DNA of 34,892 nt, taken from NCBI GenBank assembly GCA_024277795.1, contig JAJRUL010000165.1, positions 1 to 34,892 on the forward strand, read 5' to 3'. The notes under the pieces are model-generated. The model was not told the origin of the DNA. It saw nothing but the letters and a program-made list of their open reading frames with translations, and made no database searches. Of this stretch, positions 17,433 to 26,275 are shown piece by piece (position 1 is the stretch's first letter; every line of letters starts with the position of its first letter). Origin of the DNA: Candidatus Zixiibacteriota bacterium (lineage in GTDB: Bacteria > Zixibacteria > MSB-5A5 > GN15 > FEB-12). A program made the translations under genes and the position numbers.

Positions 17433-17936
17433 ATGGAACATCAGATATCATCGGCATTCTGGGTTCTCTCATTTGTTATTCTAACTTCAGCTATCCTGCT
17501 TGTGAGTTTGAAAAATGTCTTCCATTGTGCACTCTTTATGGTTCTCTGTCTCTTTTCGGTTGCGGGGATATTTATTCTTCTGGATGCGGAGTTCCTCGCA
17601 GCGGCACAAGTTTTGATCTATGTCGGGGCAGTTTCAATTTTGATGATTTTTGCTATCATGCTGACCAATAATCTTACCAACAGAGTAATAAAACAAACCA
17701 ATGAAAATGGACTGGTCTCACTTTTCGTCTGCCTGAGCTTTGCTGTTGGTGCAATCATGCTCATCAGCAAAACACACTCATGGAACTATCGAGCCAATGA
17801 GTTAGGACATGACAACTCCCTCATCTTAGGGAAATACCTGATGACTGAATTCATGTTACCGTTTGAAGTTATTTCTGTACTATTATTAGCCGCAATGATC
17901 GGTGCGATAGCTCTGGCGCGAAAGGAGCGGTCGTAA
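17433..17936 (+). CDS. nuoJ: Complex I subunit J
   Basis: 167 residues with five predicted membrane helices. The family stretch DAEFLAAAQVLIYVGAVSIL, with the pi-bulge region of the third helix, is intact. The ATG at 17433 lies right after the nuoI stop, with AAGGGAG upstream. The open frame extends upstream inside nuoI but is not the start. It overlaps nuoK by one base. Confidence 0.95.
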   Translation: MEHQISSAFWVLSFVILTSAILLVSLKNVFHCALFMVLCLFSVAGIFILLDAEFLAAAQVLIYVGAVSILMIFAIMLTNNLTNRVIKQTNENGLVSLFVCLSFAVGAIMLISKTHSWNYRANELGHDNSLILGKYLMTEFMLPFEVISVLLLAAMIGAIALARKERS

Positions 17937-18235
17937 TGTTTTATTATCTAGCCCTAGCGGCAATGCTCTTTTCAATCGGCCTTTTCGGTGTTCTGACCCG
18001 TCGAAATACAATCGGTATCCTTATGTCTCTCGAGCTTATGTTCAACGCAGCGAATATCAACTTTGTCGCATTCAATAAGTTCATTGTTACTGATGGCCTG
18101 ACAGGACAGATCTTTGCAATGTTTATTATTGCAGTCGCCGCCGCTGAAGCCGCTTTGGGGCTTGCTATTGTATTGCTGATCTATCGTAACTGGCGCGGGA
18201 TCGACACCGAGCACTATAACGTGATGAAGTGGTAG
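17936..18235 (+). CDS. nuoK: Complex I subunit K
   Basis: 99 residues, three membrane helices. The buried glutamates expected for proton transfer are present in MSLELMFNAANI and AVAAAEAALGLAI. The start overlaps the nuoJ stop (TAATG). The stop is TAG. Confidence 0.96.
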   Translation: MFYYLALAAMLFSIGLFGVLTRRNTIGILMSLELMFNAANINFVAFNKFIVTDGLTGQIFAMFIIAVAAAEAALGLAIVLLIYRNWRGIDTEHYNVMKW

Positions 18236-18245
18236 GAGTTTATAG

Positions 18246-20330
18246 ATGACTGAACATGCATATCTAATCGGGCTATTGCCACTCCTGTCATTTGTTATGA
18301 TCGTCTTTGCCCTCAGATGGAAAGAGAAGATCGCATCCGGCTTCTCCATTGCGTGCATTCTTACAGGATGGGTTATGTCGGTCACCGTTCTTATTGAACA
18401 GCTATCCAGTCATAGCACTCCGTATGAATGGTTTTACAAGTTTATCAACTTCCCCGGTTTTAATCTGGAAATAGGTATATTCATTGATCCACTGACAGCT
18501 GTTATGCTAGTCGTTGTTACAACTGTCGGTTCATGTGTTCAGATATATTCTCTTGGATACATGAAAGATGATCCGCGCTTCAGCAGGTTCTATGCATATC
18601 TTTCTCTTTTCCTCTTCTCCATGCTTGGACTCATCTTAGCCAATAATTATTTCATGATATTCATCTTCTGGGAACTCGTCGGACTGACAAGTTACCTCTT
18701 GATTGGCTTCTGGTTTGAAAAACGGTCTGCCGCTCTGGCCTGCAAAAAAGCATTTATTACTACCCGAATAGGCGATCTTGGTTTCCTGATCGGGCTGTTC
18801 CTTATCGGAACATATTGCCACACATTCAACTATGGTGACGTTTTCTCCCAAGCCGCTTCAGGCATAATACCTCTTGGAGTGCTTACAGCAATCGGGATAT
18901 TCATTTTCGCCGGTGCAGTTGGTAAGTCAGCACAGTTCCCGCTCCATGTCTGGTTACCCGACGCAATGGAAGGCCCTACTACTGTATCGGCTTTGATTCA
19001 TGCCGCCACAATGGTAGCTGCAGGGGTATATCTCGTTGCCCGATCGATGTCATTGTTTGTCTGGTCACCTGAAGCATCTATGGTCGTAGCTATTATTGGT
19101 ATTGTTACCTCAGTCATGGCCGCAACTATTGCATTAGTGCAAATCGATATAAAACGAATCCTTGCCTACTCAACCGTCAGTCAGCTCGGTTACATGATTA
19201 TGGCTCTTGGATTATATGGCTACGATACATCACAAGGCCACCACTCAGCGGGATATGTGGCAGGAACTCTGCACTTGATGACCCACGCATTCTTTAAGGG
19301 ACTACTCTTTCTCGGTGCAGGGTCAGTCATTCATGGCGTACATACCAATGACATCAGAGATATGGGTGGGCTGTACGGTAAAATGAAAGTTACTGCTGTT
19401 ACGTTTATGATCGCCTCCCTATCCATTGCGGGTATCTTCCCTCTCTCAGGTTTCTGGTCAAAAGATGAAATCGTGGCAACAACACTACACCATCCGATAT
19501 TCCTCTTCTTAACACTACTCGTTGCCTTTATGACTGCCTTCTATATGTGGCGACTCTGCTTCATGACATTCTTTGGGGAACCTCGTGATCAGCATAGATA
19601 TGACCATGCACATGAATCACCAAAAGTCATGACCTACCCCCTACTTTTCCTTGCCATACTTTCGGTTTTTGCCGGATGGGTCGCGATACCATGGCTCCCT
19701 CACGGGTTTAGCTCTTTTGTCTACCACGGTGAAATACACCACGCCTCACCGTCATGGGCACTTATGATTATTTCCCTTACTGTTGCACTCTCAGGTATCG
19801 GCTTAGCCTACTTGATGTATTACAAGAAATCAATTTCGTATGAAGCAATAGGTCAACGCTTCCGTCCCCTGTACAATCTTTTCTATAACAAATACTACTT
19901 TGATGAGCTCTATCAAAGTATTCTCATCAACCCGATTATGGCCATTGCCCGCTTCATGTGGACTTTTGATGCGAAGATTATTGACGGGTTTGTTAACTTA
20001 GTCGGCTGGTTCACAATAGTATGGGCTGATATAAAGATGCTCTTTGATGCATATATTATCGACGGTGCCGTCAATGGTGCGGGGTGGATTGTCCGACAGG
20101 CAGGACATCTGTTACGATTTACACAGAGTGGCAAAGCTCAAACGTATGCGCTCTCAATAGGTGCCATTGCTGTACTCTTTGCAATATCAAAATATGAAAT
20201 AATATATCTCACTGTAGGCTGGCCGACATTGACAGCTCTCTTTGTTACCGCGCTTCTCTTGCTGAAATTAGCAACACGTTACTTTTCAGCAGATAAGCAA
20301 ATGTCAGGCTCAAAAACACAGGAAGATTAG
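18246..20330 (+). CDS. nuoL: Complex I subunit L (antiporter-like)
   Basis: 694 residues, longer than many NuoL because of the C-terminal lateral helix region. Antiporter-like core motifs are present: FWELVGLTSYLLIGFW with the key Glu, and GKSAQFPLHVWLPDAMEGPT with the channel Lys, followed by ALIHAATMVAAGVYL. It is the distal ion-pumping subunit. GGAG precedes the ATG, ten bases after nuoK. Confidence 0.96.
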   Translation: MTEHAYLIGLLPLLSFVMIVFALRWKEKIASGFSIACILTGWVMSVTVLIEQLSSHSTPYEWFYKFINFPGFNLEIGIFIDPLTAVMLVVVTTVGSCVQIYSLGYMKDDPRFSRFYAYLSLFLFSMLGLILANNYFMIFIFWELVGLTSYLLIGFWFEKRSAALACKKAFITTRIGDLGFLIGLFLIGTYCHTFNYGDVFSQAASGIIPLGVLTAIGIFIFAGAVGKSAQFPLHVWLPDAMEGPTTVSALIHAATMVAAGVYLVARSMSLFVWSPEASMVVAIIGIVTSVMAATIALVQIDIKRILAYSTVSQLGYMIMALGLYGYDTSQGHHSAGYVAGTLHLMTHAFFKGLLFLGAGSVIHGVHTNDIRDMGGLYGKMKVTAVTFMIASLSIAGIFPLSGFWSKDEIVATTLHHPIFLFLTLLVAFMTAFYMWRLCFMTFFGEPRDQHRYDHAHESPKVMTYPLLFLAILSVFAGWVAIPWLPHGFSSFVYHGEIHHASPSWALMIISLTVALSGIGLAYLMYYKKSISYEAIGQRFRPLYNLFYNKYYFDELYQSILINPIMAIARFMWTFDAKIIDGFVNLVGWFTIVWADIKMLFDAYIIDGAVNGAGWIVRQAGHLLRFTQSGKAQTYALSIGAIAVLFAISKYEIIYLTVGWPTLTALFVTALLLLKLATRYFSADKQMSGSKTQED

Positions 20331-20357
20331 TGATAGGTTTGGAGGATAGACCATAAG

Positions 20358-21839
20358 ATGCTGTTAAGTTCGTTGATATATGTCCCTCTCGCAGGGATGC
20401 TGTTGGTGATGCTACTGCCGAAAGACAACCATAAGTTGATTCGGTGGACTGCACTCATAGTCAGTCTCATTCCGATGGTAACATCATTCTGGCTGACCTA
20501 CGATTATTTTATCAACCATGCCGCATCAAGTGCCATGGCGTATGTGGAAGGACCGTTCAATTGGATTCCGACACTTAACGTCCAGTACTATCTCGGTGTT
20601 GATGGAATCTCAGTTCCTATGCTCTTTTTAACGGGACTGTTAAGCACAATCTCACTGTTGGCATCGTTCAACATAAAAGTACGGGTCAAAGAATACTTCG
20701 CCTTCTTCCTGTTGTTAGAGACAGGAATGATGGGCGTGTTTGCCGCACTTGACTTCTTCTTATTCTATGTATTCTGGGAAATCATGTTGGTACCGATGTA
20801 CTTCCTTATCGGTATCTGGGGCGGACCTCGTAAGGAGTACGCCGCAATCAAGTTTTTCCTCTATACACTTTTCGGTTCGATCTTCATGCTAGTAGCGATT
20901 CTCGTACTATACTTTACTTCTGAACCTCATACCCTAAATATGCTGACTCTCATACAAACTGCACCGACTCTGTCACACGCTCTGCAAATGACCTGTTTCA
21001 TTTTCTTCTTTATCGCCTTTGCAATTAAAGTCCCAGTCTGGCCGTTCCATACATGGTTACCTGATGCTCATGTTCAGGCGCCAACTGCGGTTTCTGTTAT
21101 TCTGGCTGGTGTCCTGCTGAAGATGGGCACGTATGCAATGCTTCGCATCAGTTGGCCAATGTTCCCATACGCACTACGGGAACTCTCCTTCTGGATCGCT
21201 GTGTTGGGAGTAATCGGAATTATCTACGGAGCCTTAGTCTCAATCGCACAAAAAGACCTCAAAAAATTAGTCGCGTATTCATCAGTCTCCCACATGGGCT
21301 TCTGTATGCTCTCATTGGCGGCTTTTTCATCTGTCACTGCAATAGCAGGGTGTATTTTCCAAATGGTATCCCACGGCCTCATAACAGGTGCACTATTCCT
21401 TTTGGTGGGAGTCCTCTATGATCGTGCACATACACGAGAAATCGCCGCTTTCGGAGGCTTGGGAGTAAAACTCCCAGTATATACGGGACTCATGGTCATG
21501 TTTGGCATGGCTTCACTCGGACTTCCGGGAATGTCCGGTTTTGTGTCAGAATTTATGATCTTTGTCGGGTCCTTTATGGTTCTCAATAAAGTTCTTGTCG
21601 GAGTTGCAGTCCTTGGTGTTGTCTTGGGTGCAACCTATATCCTGCGTATGGTTCAAAATGTATTCCTCGGTGAATTTGATTTAGCTCGCTGGGGTAATCT
21701 GACTGATATCGGTAAGAGAGAACTTGTTACAGTTATTCCATTGGCAATCTTGACTCTCGCTGTAGGAATATATCCGAAACCGCTTGAGTTTTTGATGTCG
21801 GCGACGTTACAAAACCTGGTTAACTTGATGGCGCGTTAG
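20358..21839 (+). CDS. nuoM: Complex I subunit M (antiporter-like)
   Basis: 493 residues, normal length, about 14 membrane helices. Motifs FWEIMLVPMYFLIGIWGG and KVPVWPFHTWLPDAHVQAPT carry the conserved Glu and Lys of the proton channel. GGAGG lies upstream of the ATG. The TAG stop is two bases before nuoN. Confidence 0.96.
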   Translation: MLLSSLIYVPLAGMLLVMLLPKDNHKLIRWTALIVSLIPMVTSFWLTYDYFINHAASSAMAYVEGPFNWIPTLNVQYYLGVDGISVPMLFLTGLLSTISLLASFNIKVRVKEYFAFFLLLETGMMGVFAALDFFLFYVFWEIMLVPMYFLIGIWGGPRKEYAAIKFFLYTLFGSIFMLVAILVLYFTSEPHTLNMLTLIQTAPTLSHALQMTCFIFFFIAFAIKVPVWPFHTWLPDAHVQAPTAVSVILAGVLLKMGTYAMLRISWPMFPYALRELSFWIAVLGVIGIIYGALVSIAQKDLKKLVAYSSVSHMGFCMLSLAAFSSVTAIAGCIFQMVSHGLITGALFLLVGVLYDRAHTREIAAFGGLGVKLPVYTGLMVMFGMASLGLPGMSGFVSEFMIFVGSFMVLNKVLVGVAVLGVVLGATYILRMVQNVFLGEFDLARWGNLTDIGKRELVTVIPLAILTLAVGIYPKPLEFLMSATLQNLVNLMAR

Positions 21840-21841
21840 AA

Positions 21842-23347
21842 ATGGATTTTCCTTTCCCAGAATACAATCTGCAGTATATGTTGCCCGAGATTTTCCTGTT
21901 TGTCTGGGCACTAGTGGTTATCTCCTTTGATCTGCTGTCAAAACGAAACAACGGATCAACAACAGGGTATCTCACTCTTTTCGGGATAGCAATAGCTGGC
22001 CTTCTGCTCGGTCTTGTCGGTAATGGCAAAGGCTTTGGTAAGATGTTCATCAATGACAATGTGGCTGTATTCTTCAAAGTTATTTTCTTGGGCGCCGCTT
22101 TTATGGCTGTTGGAAGCTCATTTGGTGTAATGCAGAAAAAAATAGTTAATCATCGTGGTGAATTCTATGCCCTACTACTCATGTCTACAACAGGGATGAT
22201 GTTTCTCTCTTCATCACAGGAACTGCTAAGTATTTACCTCGGTTTGGAGTTGACTACTATCCCATTGTTTGCCATGGCCGCTTTCTACAAAGATGACAAG
22301 CTATCCGTAGAATCGGGAATTAAGTACTTTATTATTGGTGCCTTCTCATCAGCTTTGATGGTCTATGGTATGTCATTTCTTTATGGCCTAACGGGATCGA
22401 CCGATCTTGCGCAGATGAAGGTCGCTTTCTTTAAGACTCATCTACAATTTGGAGATATGGGCATCGTCATGATTCTCGCACTTATCATGCTTGCCGCGGG
22501 GATCGGCTTCAAACTCGCTCTCCCTCCTTTCCATCAATGGGCACCTGATGTATATGAAGGTGCGCCTACTCCTGTGGCGGCATTTCTATCTGTCGGTTCT
22601 AAAGGTGCGGGACTCATAGCCTTTGCAAAGATCTTTGTTGACGGTCTCTATGCGTATCATAGCCCTGATATGGCACCAAATGACTGGGGAATGCTCATAG
22701 GGATACTTGCAATAGCCGCTATGGTACTCGGTAACGTACTGGCTATTAGACAGACAAATATAAAACGCATGCTTGCTTATTCCTCTATTGCTCAAGCAGG
22801 GTATATCATGATCGGTATGGTCGCCTTGAGTGCTTCAGGAATAGCATCAGTAGGATTCTATCTCTTTATCTATCTCTTTGCAAATATGGGAGCCTTTGCC
22901 GCTGTAGCAGTTTTCGAAGATATGACTGGCTCATGTCAAATCAAGAGCTATGCTGGTCTTGCACGGACCTCACCGTTCTTCTCGGCTGTTATGGCTGTTT
23001 TCCTGCTCTCACTTGCAGGTATTCCACCTCTGGCAGGTTTTCTTGCAAAGTACTATGTATTCGCATCAGTTGTAGATGTTGCTCAAAGAAGTGCAGACAG
23101 TTCATGGATGTACTGGATGGTTGGTATCGGACTACTGACGACAGTATTTGCGCTGTTCTACTATGCAAATGTCATAAAAGTAATGTTCTTCAGTCCTGAA
23201 ACATCCCCGTATAAAGTCGAAGCTCCCCTACCCGCCAAAGCAGTATTAGCTATCGGAGTTATAGGTGTATTGCTCTTTGGTTTGTATCCTGAGCCTATCT
23301 TACAATTTGCCACAGGAATTTCAAGTTCGCTTCATTTCATGCCGTAA
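21842..23347 (+). CDS. nuoN: Complex I subunit N (antiporter-like)
   Basis: 501 residues, about 14 membrane helices. LGLELTTIPLFAMAAF and KLALPPFHQWAPDVYEGAPT are the family motifs with the channel Glu and Lys. Last gene of the nuo cluster; no nuoE, nuoF or nuoG follows, and I see no clear terminator after it. Confidence 0.96.
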   Translation: MDFPFPEYNLQYMLPEIFLFVWALVVISFDLLSKRNNGSTTGYLTLFGIAIAGLLLGLVGNGKGFGKMFINDNVAVFFKVIFLGAAFMAVGSSFGVMQKKIVNHRGEFYALLLMSTTGMMFLSSSQELLSIYLGLELTTIPLFAMAAFYKDDKLSVESGIKYFIIGAFSSALMVYGMSFLYGLTGSTDLAQMKVAFFKTHLQFGDMGIVMILALIMLAAGIGFKLALPPFHQWAPDVYEGAPTPVAAFLSVGSKGAGLIAFAKIFVDGLYAYHSPDMAPNDWGMLIGILAIAAMVLGNVLAIRQTNIKRMLAYSSIAQAGYIMIGMVALSASGIASVGFYLFIYLFANMGAFAAVAVFEDMTGSCQIKSYAGLARTSPFFSAVMAVFLLSLAGIPPLAGFLAKYYVFASVVDVAQRSADSSWMYWMVGIGLLTTVFALFYYANVIKVMFFSPETSPYKVEAPLPAKAVLAIGVIGVLLFGLYPEPILQFATGISSSLHFMP

Positions 23348-23380
23348 GAGCAAGAACAACCTGCAAATCTCCACACTATC

Positions 23381-23408
23381 TTGACATTCAGCAAAGAATG
23401 CCGATACT
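23381..23408 (+). promoter_or_regulatory. Promoter candidate for the DUF502-EIIA-exchanger block
   Basis: TTGACA at 23381-23386, a 16-base spacer and GATACT at 23403-23408. It lies 45 bases before the ATG at 23453. The -35 is perfect and the -10 matches four of six bases. Confidence 0.45.
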
Positions 23409-23452
23409 TTCAATGGTATCTCAAATGAAGCGTGATTGAGAGAGAAGCGATA

Positions 23453-24112
23453 ATGCAAAATGTTGTAACCCTTATCAAACGTCATTTCATCGGTGGAATG
23501 TTGGTCATCGTACCACTCATTCTTACGTATCTCGTCTTGAAGTTTCTCTTTGAGTCTATTGATGGTGTCCTACAACCGATTATTCACTCGCTATTAGGTT
23601 ATTTTGTCCCTGGCTTGGGAGTCATTACCACTTTACTGCTAATCCTTTTAGCTGGAATTCTAACTCGAAATTACATCGGAGAGCAACTTTATAGCATTAC
23701 GGAAAAAGCAATAGCCCGCCTTCCACTTATTCGTCCTGTCTATTCAGCAGTCAAACAACTCGTGGAAGCAATTGCCGGCCCTACAATGCAATCTTTCAAA
23801 GAAGTTGCCTTAGTCGAGTACCCAAAAGAGGGAGTCTGGGCAATCGGCTTTGTATCAAATAGAGTTGAAGTTGAAATCGACGGTAGAATGACGGCGTGCT
23901 ATTCCGTTTTCATGCCATCAACACCAACTCCCGTTTCAGGTATGGTCATTATTATCCCTAAGGAAAAGGCACATCTTCTTTCAATGTCTATAGAAGAAGG
24001 AATTAAATTCCTTGTGTCAGGGGGGGTTGCATCACCATTATTACTATCAGACGTTAAACAAAACGATATGAACGAATCAAGGCACGAGAGGTCAGGACGT
24101 GAAACTTGCTAA
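23453..24112 (+). CDS. DUF502 family membrane protein
   Basis: 219 residues from the ATG at 23453 with GAGAGAAG upstream. Two membrane helices near the N-terminus (about 17-38 and 52-75) are followed by a cytosolic or periplasmic domain. The family pattern is clear: an early GG...PLILTY, then LLLAGILTRNYIGEQLYSIT, then a YS.VKQLV..I segment and VSGMVIIIPKEKA. The biochemical role of DUF502 (COG2928) is not established to my knowledge. Its end overlaps the next gene by 14 bases, so the two are probably co-translated. Confidence 0.88.
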   Translation: MQNVVTLIKRHFIGGMLVIVPLILTYLVLKFLFESIDGVLQPIIHSLLGYFVPGLGVITTLLLILLAGILTRNYIGEQLYSITEKAIARLPLIRPVYSAVKQLVEAIAGPTMQSFKEVALVEYPKEGVWAIGFVSNRVEVEIDGRMTACYSVFMPSTPTPVSGMVIIIPKEKAHLLSMSIEEGIKFLVSGGVASPLLLSDVKQNDMNESRHERSGRETC

Positions 24113-25004
24113 TTTGCTCATAGACCGCCGAATCAAGACGAACATGCAGGCGAGAACTAAAGATGAAGCCGTATGCGAATTGTTGGATCTTATCAAGAAT
24201 GAAGGGGTCTGCCTTGATTACGAAGCTATCTTACAGTCTGTGCGTGAACGTGAAGAAATCGAATCTACTTCTTATGGACGAGGCTTTTGCTTCCCGCATG
24301 CCAGAACAGATTCGGTTAAAGAGCTATACATCCTTATCGGTATATCCAAACTCGGCCTCTCAGGAGATACACCGGACAATATACCCCTCCATGTCATCTG
24401 TCTGCTCCTGACACCTTCGACTATTGCCAAACTATATTTGCAAACACTTTCTGGTCTGGCCTCCTTTGCACGGATTGATGGGACGTTAGAACGATTATGT
24501 GCCATAAACAACCCGCGAGACATGATTAAATTGATTAGTGAAGCAAATGTTACCGTCGATAAGGAACTGATGGTAAAAGATATCATGCGTCATGATGTAG
24601 TCAAAGTTCAAATGGACGACACGCTCAAAGATGTAGCCAACAAAATGTTCAGAAATCGACTTTCGGCTCTTGCTGTCATTGATACGAATAACCATCTGGT
24701 CGGTGTCATCAGTGATAGAGATTTGATAAAAGCGGCACTGCCTGATTACAAATCTTTGATATCAAATCTGAACTATTCAATGGATGTCGAACCTTTTGAA
24801 GAGCTATTGAAAAAAGAAGATCAAATCAAGGTCTCTCAGCTTTACCGTGATGAGTATGAAACAACTTCTCCTGAAACACGGATTGTAGAAGTTGCCGCAA
24901 TGATGATCTTTAAAGATATCTCAAGAGTATATGTTCTTACTGACGGCGAATTAGTCGGTATTCTCCTTCGAAAAGATATCGTCAATATGATAATACGGGG
25001 ATAA
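24099..25004 (+). CDS. PTS EIIA (PtsN-like) domain fused to two CBS domains
   Basis: 301 residues from a GTG at 24099 with GAGGT upstream. Residues about 1-146 are a PTS EIIA-type-2/nitrogen-type domain with the phosphorylatable His67 in the motif GFCFPHARTDSV. Residues about 156-215 form a first CBS domain (VKDIMRHDVVKVQMDDTL ... VGVISDRDLI) and about 235-300 a second (LVGILLRKDI at the end). CBS pairs usually bind adenine nucleotides, so this looks like a regulator that senses phosphorelay state and nucleotide state together. No EI, HPr or sugar permease is in the window. The neighbours suggest control of ion transport, as EIIA-Ntr does for potassium transport in other bacteria; that link is inference. 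Confidence 0.88.
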   Translation: MKLANLLIDRRIKTNMQARTKDEAVCELLDLIKNEGVCLDYEAILQSVREREEIESTSYGRGFCFPHARTDSVKELYILIGISKLGLSGDTPDNIPLHVICLLLTPSTIAKLYLQTLSGLASFARIDGTLERLCAINNPRDMIKLISEANVTVDKELMVKDIMRHDVVKVQMDDTLKDVANKMFRNRLSALAVIDTNNHLVGVISDRDLIKAALPDYKSLISNLNYSMDVEPFEELLKKEDQIKVSQLYRDEYETTSPETRIVEVAAMMIFKDISRVYVLTDGELVGILLRKDIVNMIIRG

Positions 25005-25041
25005 CATTGACTACAACACTCGCAGAATCGGAGCCACATCG

Positions 25042-25239
25042 TTGAATCGCCCCCAAGAGAAGTACACAATCACACCCGGCATCTACATTGCCCTGATCAT
25101 CACATTTTTATCCACTATCCCAGGACTCTATTTCGGTATGACCCATGCTGAGATCGACCCTGTAGTCGGCTCGTTGATGTTTGGTATAGCAGTTTTCGGA
25201 GCCGCATTCATCCTCAGTTGGGCGGCTGAAGCAGCATAG
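25042..25239 (+). CDS. N-terminal fragment of a Na+/Ca2+ exchanger family protein, ended by in-frame TAG
   Basis: 65 codons from a TTG at 25042 with GGAG nine bases upstream. It encodes the first membrane helix (IYIALIITFLSTIPGLYFG) and the start of the alpha-1 repeat (AFILSWAAEAA). The TAG at 25237-25239 falls inside the alpha-1 repeat, and the next codon is ATG in the same frame, where the rest of the protein continues. Alone it cannot be a transporter. It is either part of a nonsense-mutated gene, a sequencing error, or half of a two-piece product. Confidence 0.75.
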   Translation: MNRPQEKYTITPGIYIALIITFLSTIPGLYFGMTHAEIDPVVGSLMFGIAVFGAAFILSWAAEAA

Positions 25240-26244
25240 ATGGATATGTCCGAATCGCTTGCGGTAGCAATACTTGCCTTGATAGCAGTACTGCCTGAGT
25301 ATGCGATAGATTTTGTCTTTACGTGGAGAGCCGCACATGACCCCTCCCAAACACACTTTGCCATTGCTAATATGACAGGTGCGAATCGATTGCTAGTCGG
25401 CCTTGGGTGGCCTTTTATTCTCTTCATATATGTTTTCTTTAAGAAGAAAAAAAAGATCATTCTGGAAAAAACACAGCGTGTAGAAATCTTCTATTTAGGC
25501 ATCGCCACCCTCTATTCATTTACCATCCCACTAAAAGGCTCCCTAAATCTAATCGATATGGCCATTCTAGTAACCATCTTCGCACTCTATACCAAAAGAG
25601 CGGCCCAATTAGAATCGATCGAACCCGAATTTGTCGGACCTGTAAAGATAATTGCTAATATGTCCAAGATTACAAGACGAATGATGACCGCATCGTTTTT
25701 CATTTTTAGTGGTGCCGTTATTTTCTTCGTCGCCGAACCATTTGCCGACTCATTGATAAAGACTGGTACACAATTAGGGATCGATGAATTCTTACTCATA
25801 CAATGGTTGGCACCAATCGCATCAGAAGCACCTGAGTTTATCATTGCGGCAACATGGACCATGCGTGGTTCTGCAGGCTCAGCCATGAAAGCACTGATCT
25901 CATCCAAAGTCAATCAATGGACACTATTAGTAGGCACTATCCCCTTAGTTTTTTCAATCAGCAGTGCAAAGATAAGACCGTTCCCCCTCGACACATTTCA
26001 AGACCATGAGCTTTTCCTCACGGCGGCCCAATCATTTTTTGCTGTTGCAGTGCTATTGTCTCTGAAGTTTGACAAAAAACATGCTGTTCTACTTCTGATT
26101 CTATTCTTGAGTCAATTGATATTCCAACAGATTCATATTGAGGTAGGGATCCTCTATATCATCCTTGGAACAGGATTCTATATTATGCAGAGGAAAAATA
26201 TCCTTCCAACAATAAGAACTGGATTGGGGATAGATAAAGAGTAA
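25240..26244 (+). CDS. Na+/Ca2+ exchanger (CaCA) family protein, body of the interrupted gene
   Basis: 334 codons in the same frame as the preceding fragment, starting at the ATG directly after its TAG. It carries the rest of the alpha-1 repeat (ALIAVLPEYAIDFVFTW with the ion-binding Glu) and the alpha-2 repeat (QWLAPIASEAPEFIIAATW). The order of helices matches CaCA antiporters, which exchange calcium or other cations for sodium or protons. Without the N-terminal helices, alpha-1 is cut in the middle, so this part alone is unlikely to work. There is no good ribosome binding site for the ATG; translation would depend on reinitiation after the TAG. Together the two parts span 400 codons. Confidence 0.82.
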   Translation: MDMSESLAVAILALIAVLPEYAIDFVFTWRAAHDPSQTHFAIANMTGANRLLVGLGWPFILFIYVFFKKKKKIILEKTQRVEIFYLGIATLYSFTIPLKGSLNLIDMAILVTIFALYTKRAAQLESIEPEFVGPVKIIANMSKITRRMMTASFFIFSGAVIFFVAEPFADSLIKTGTQLGIDEFLLIQWLAPIASEAPEFIIAATWTMRGSAGSAMKALISSKVNQWTLLVGTIPLVFSISSAKIRPFPLDTFQDHELFLTAAQSFFAVAVLLSLKFDKKHAVLLLILFLSQLIFQQIHIEVGILYIILGTGFYIMQRKNILPTIRTGLGIDKE

Positions 26245-26275
26245 GAGGAAACTCTCTTCTTTTACCAAACTGCGT

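Noticed and set aside
25042-26244. Stop codon reassignment (TAG as an amino acid) to explain the split exchanger
   Set aside because: TAG ends several clearly complete genes in the same window (cytochrome b, nuoK, nuoM, Na+/Pi cotransporter), so it is a normal stop here.
26245-26275. Bidirectional terminator between the exchanger and PhoU genes
   Set aside because: Only a four-base AGAG/CTCT stem with a GAAA loop is visible, too weak to call.
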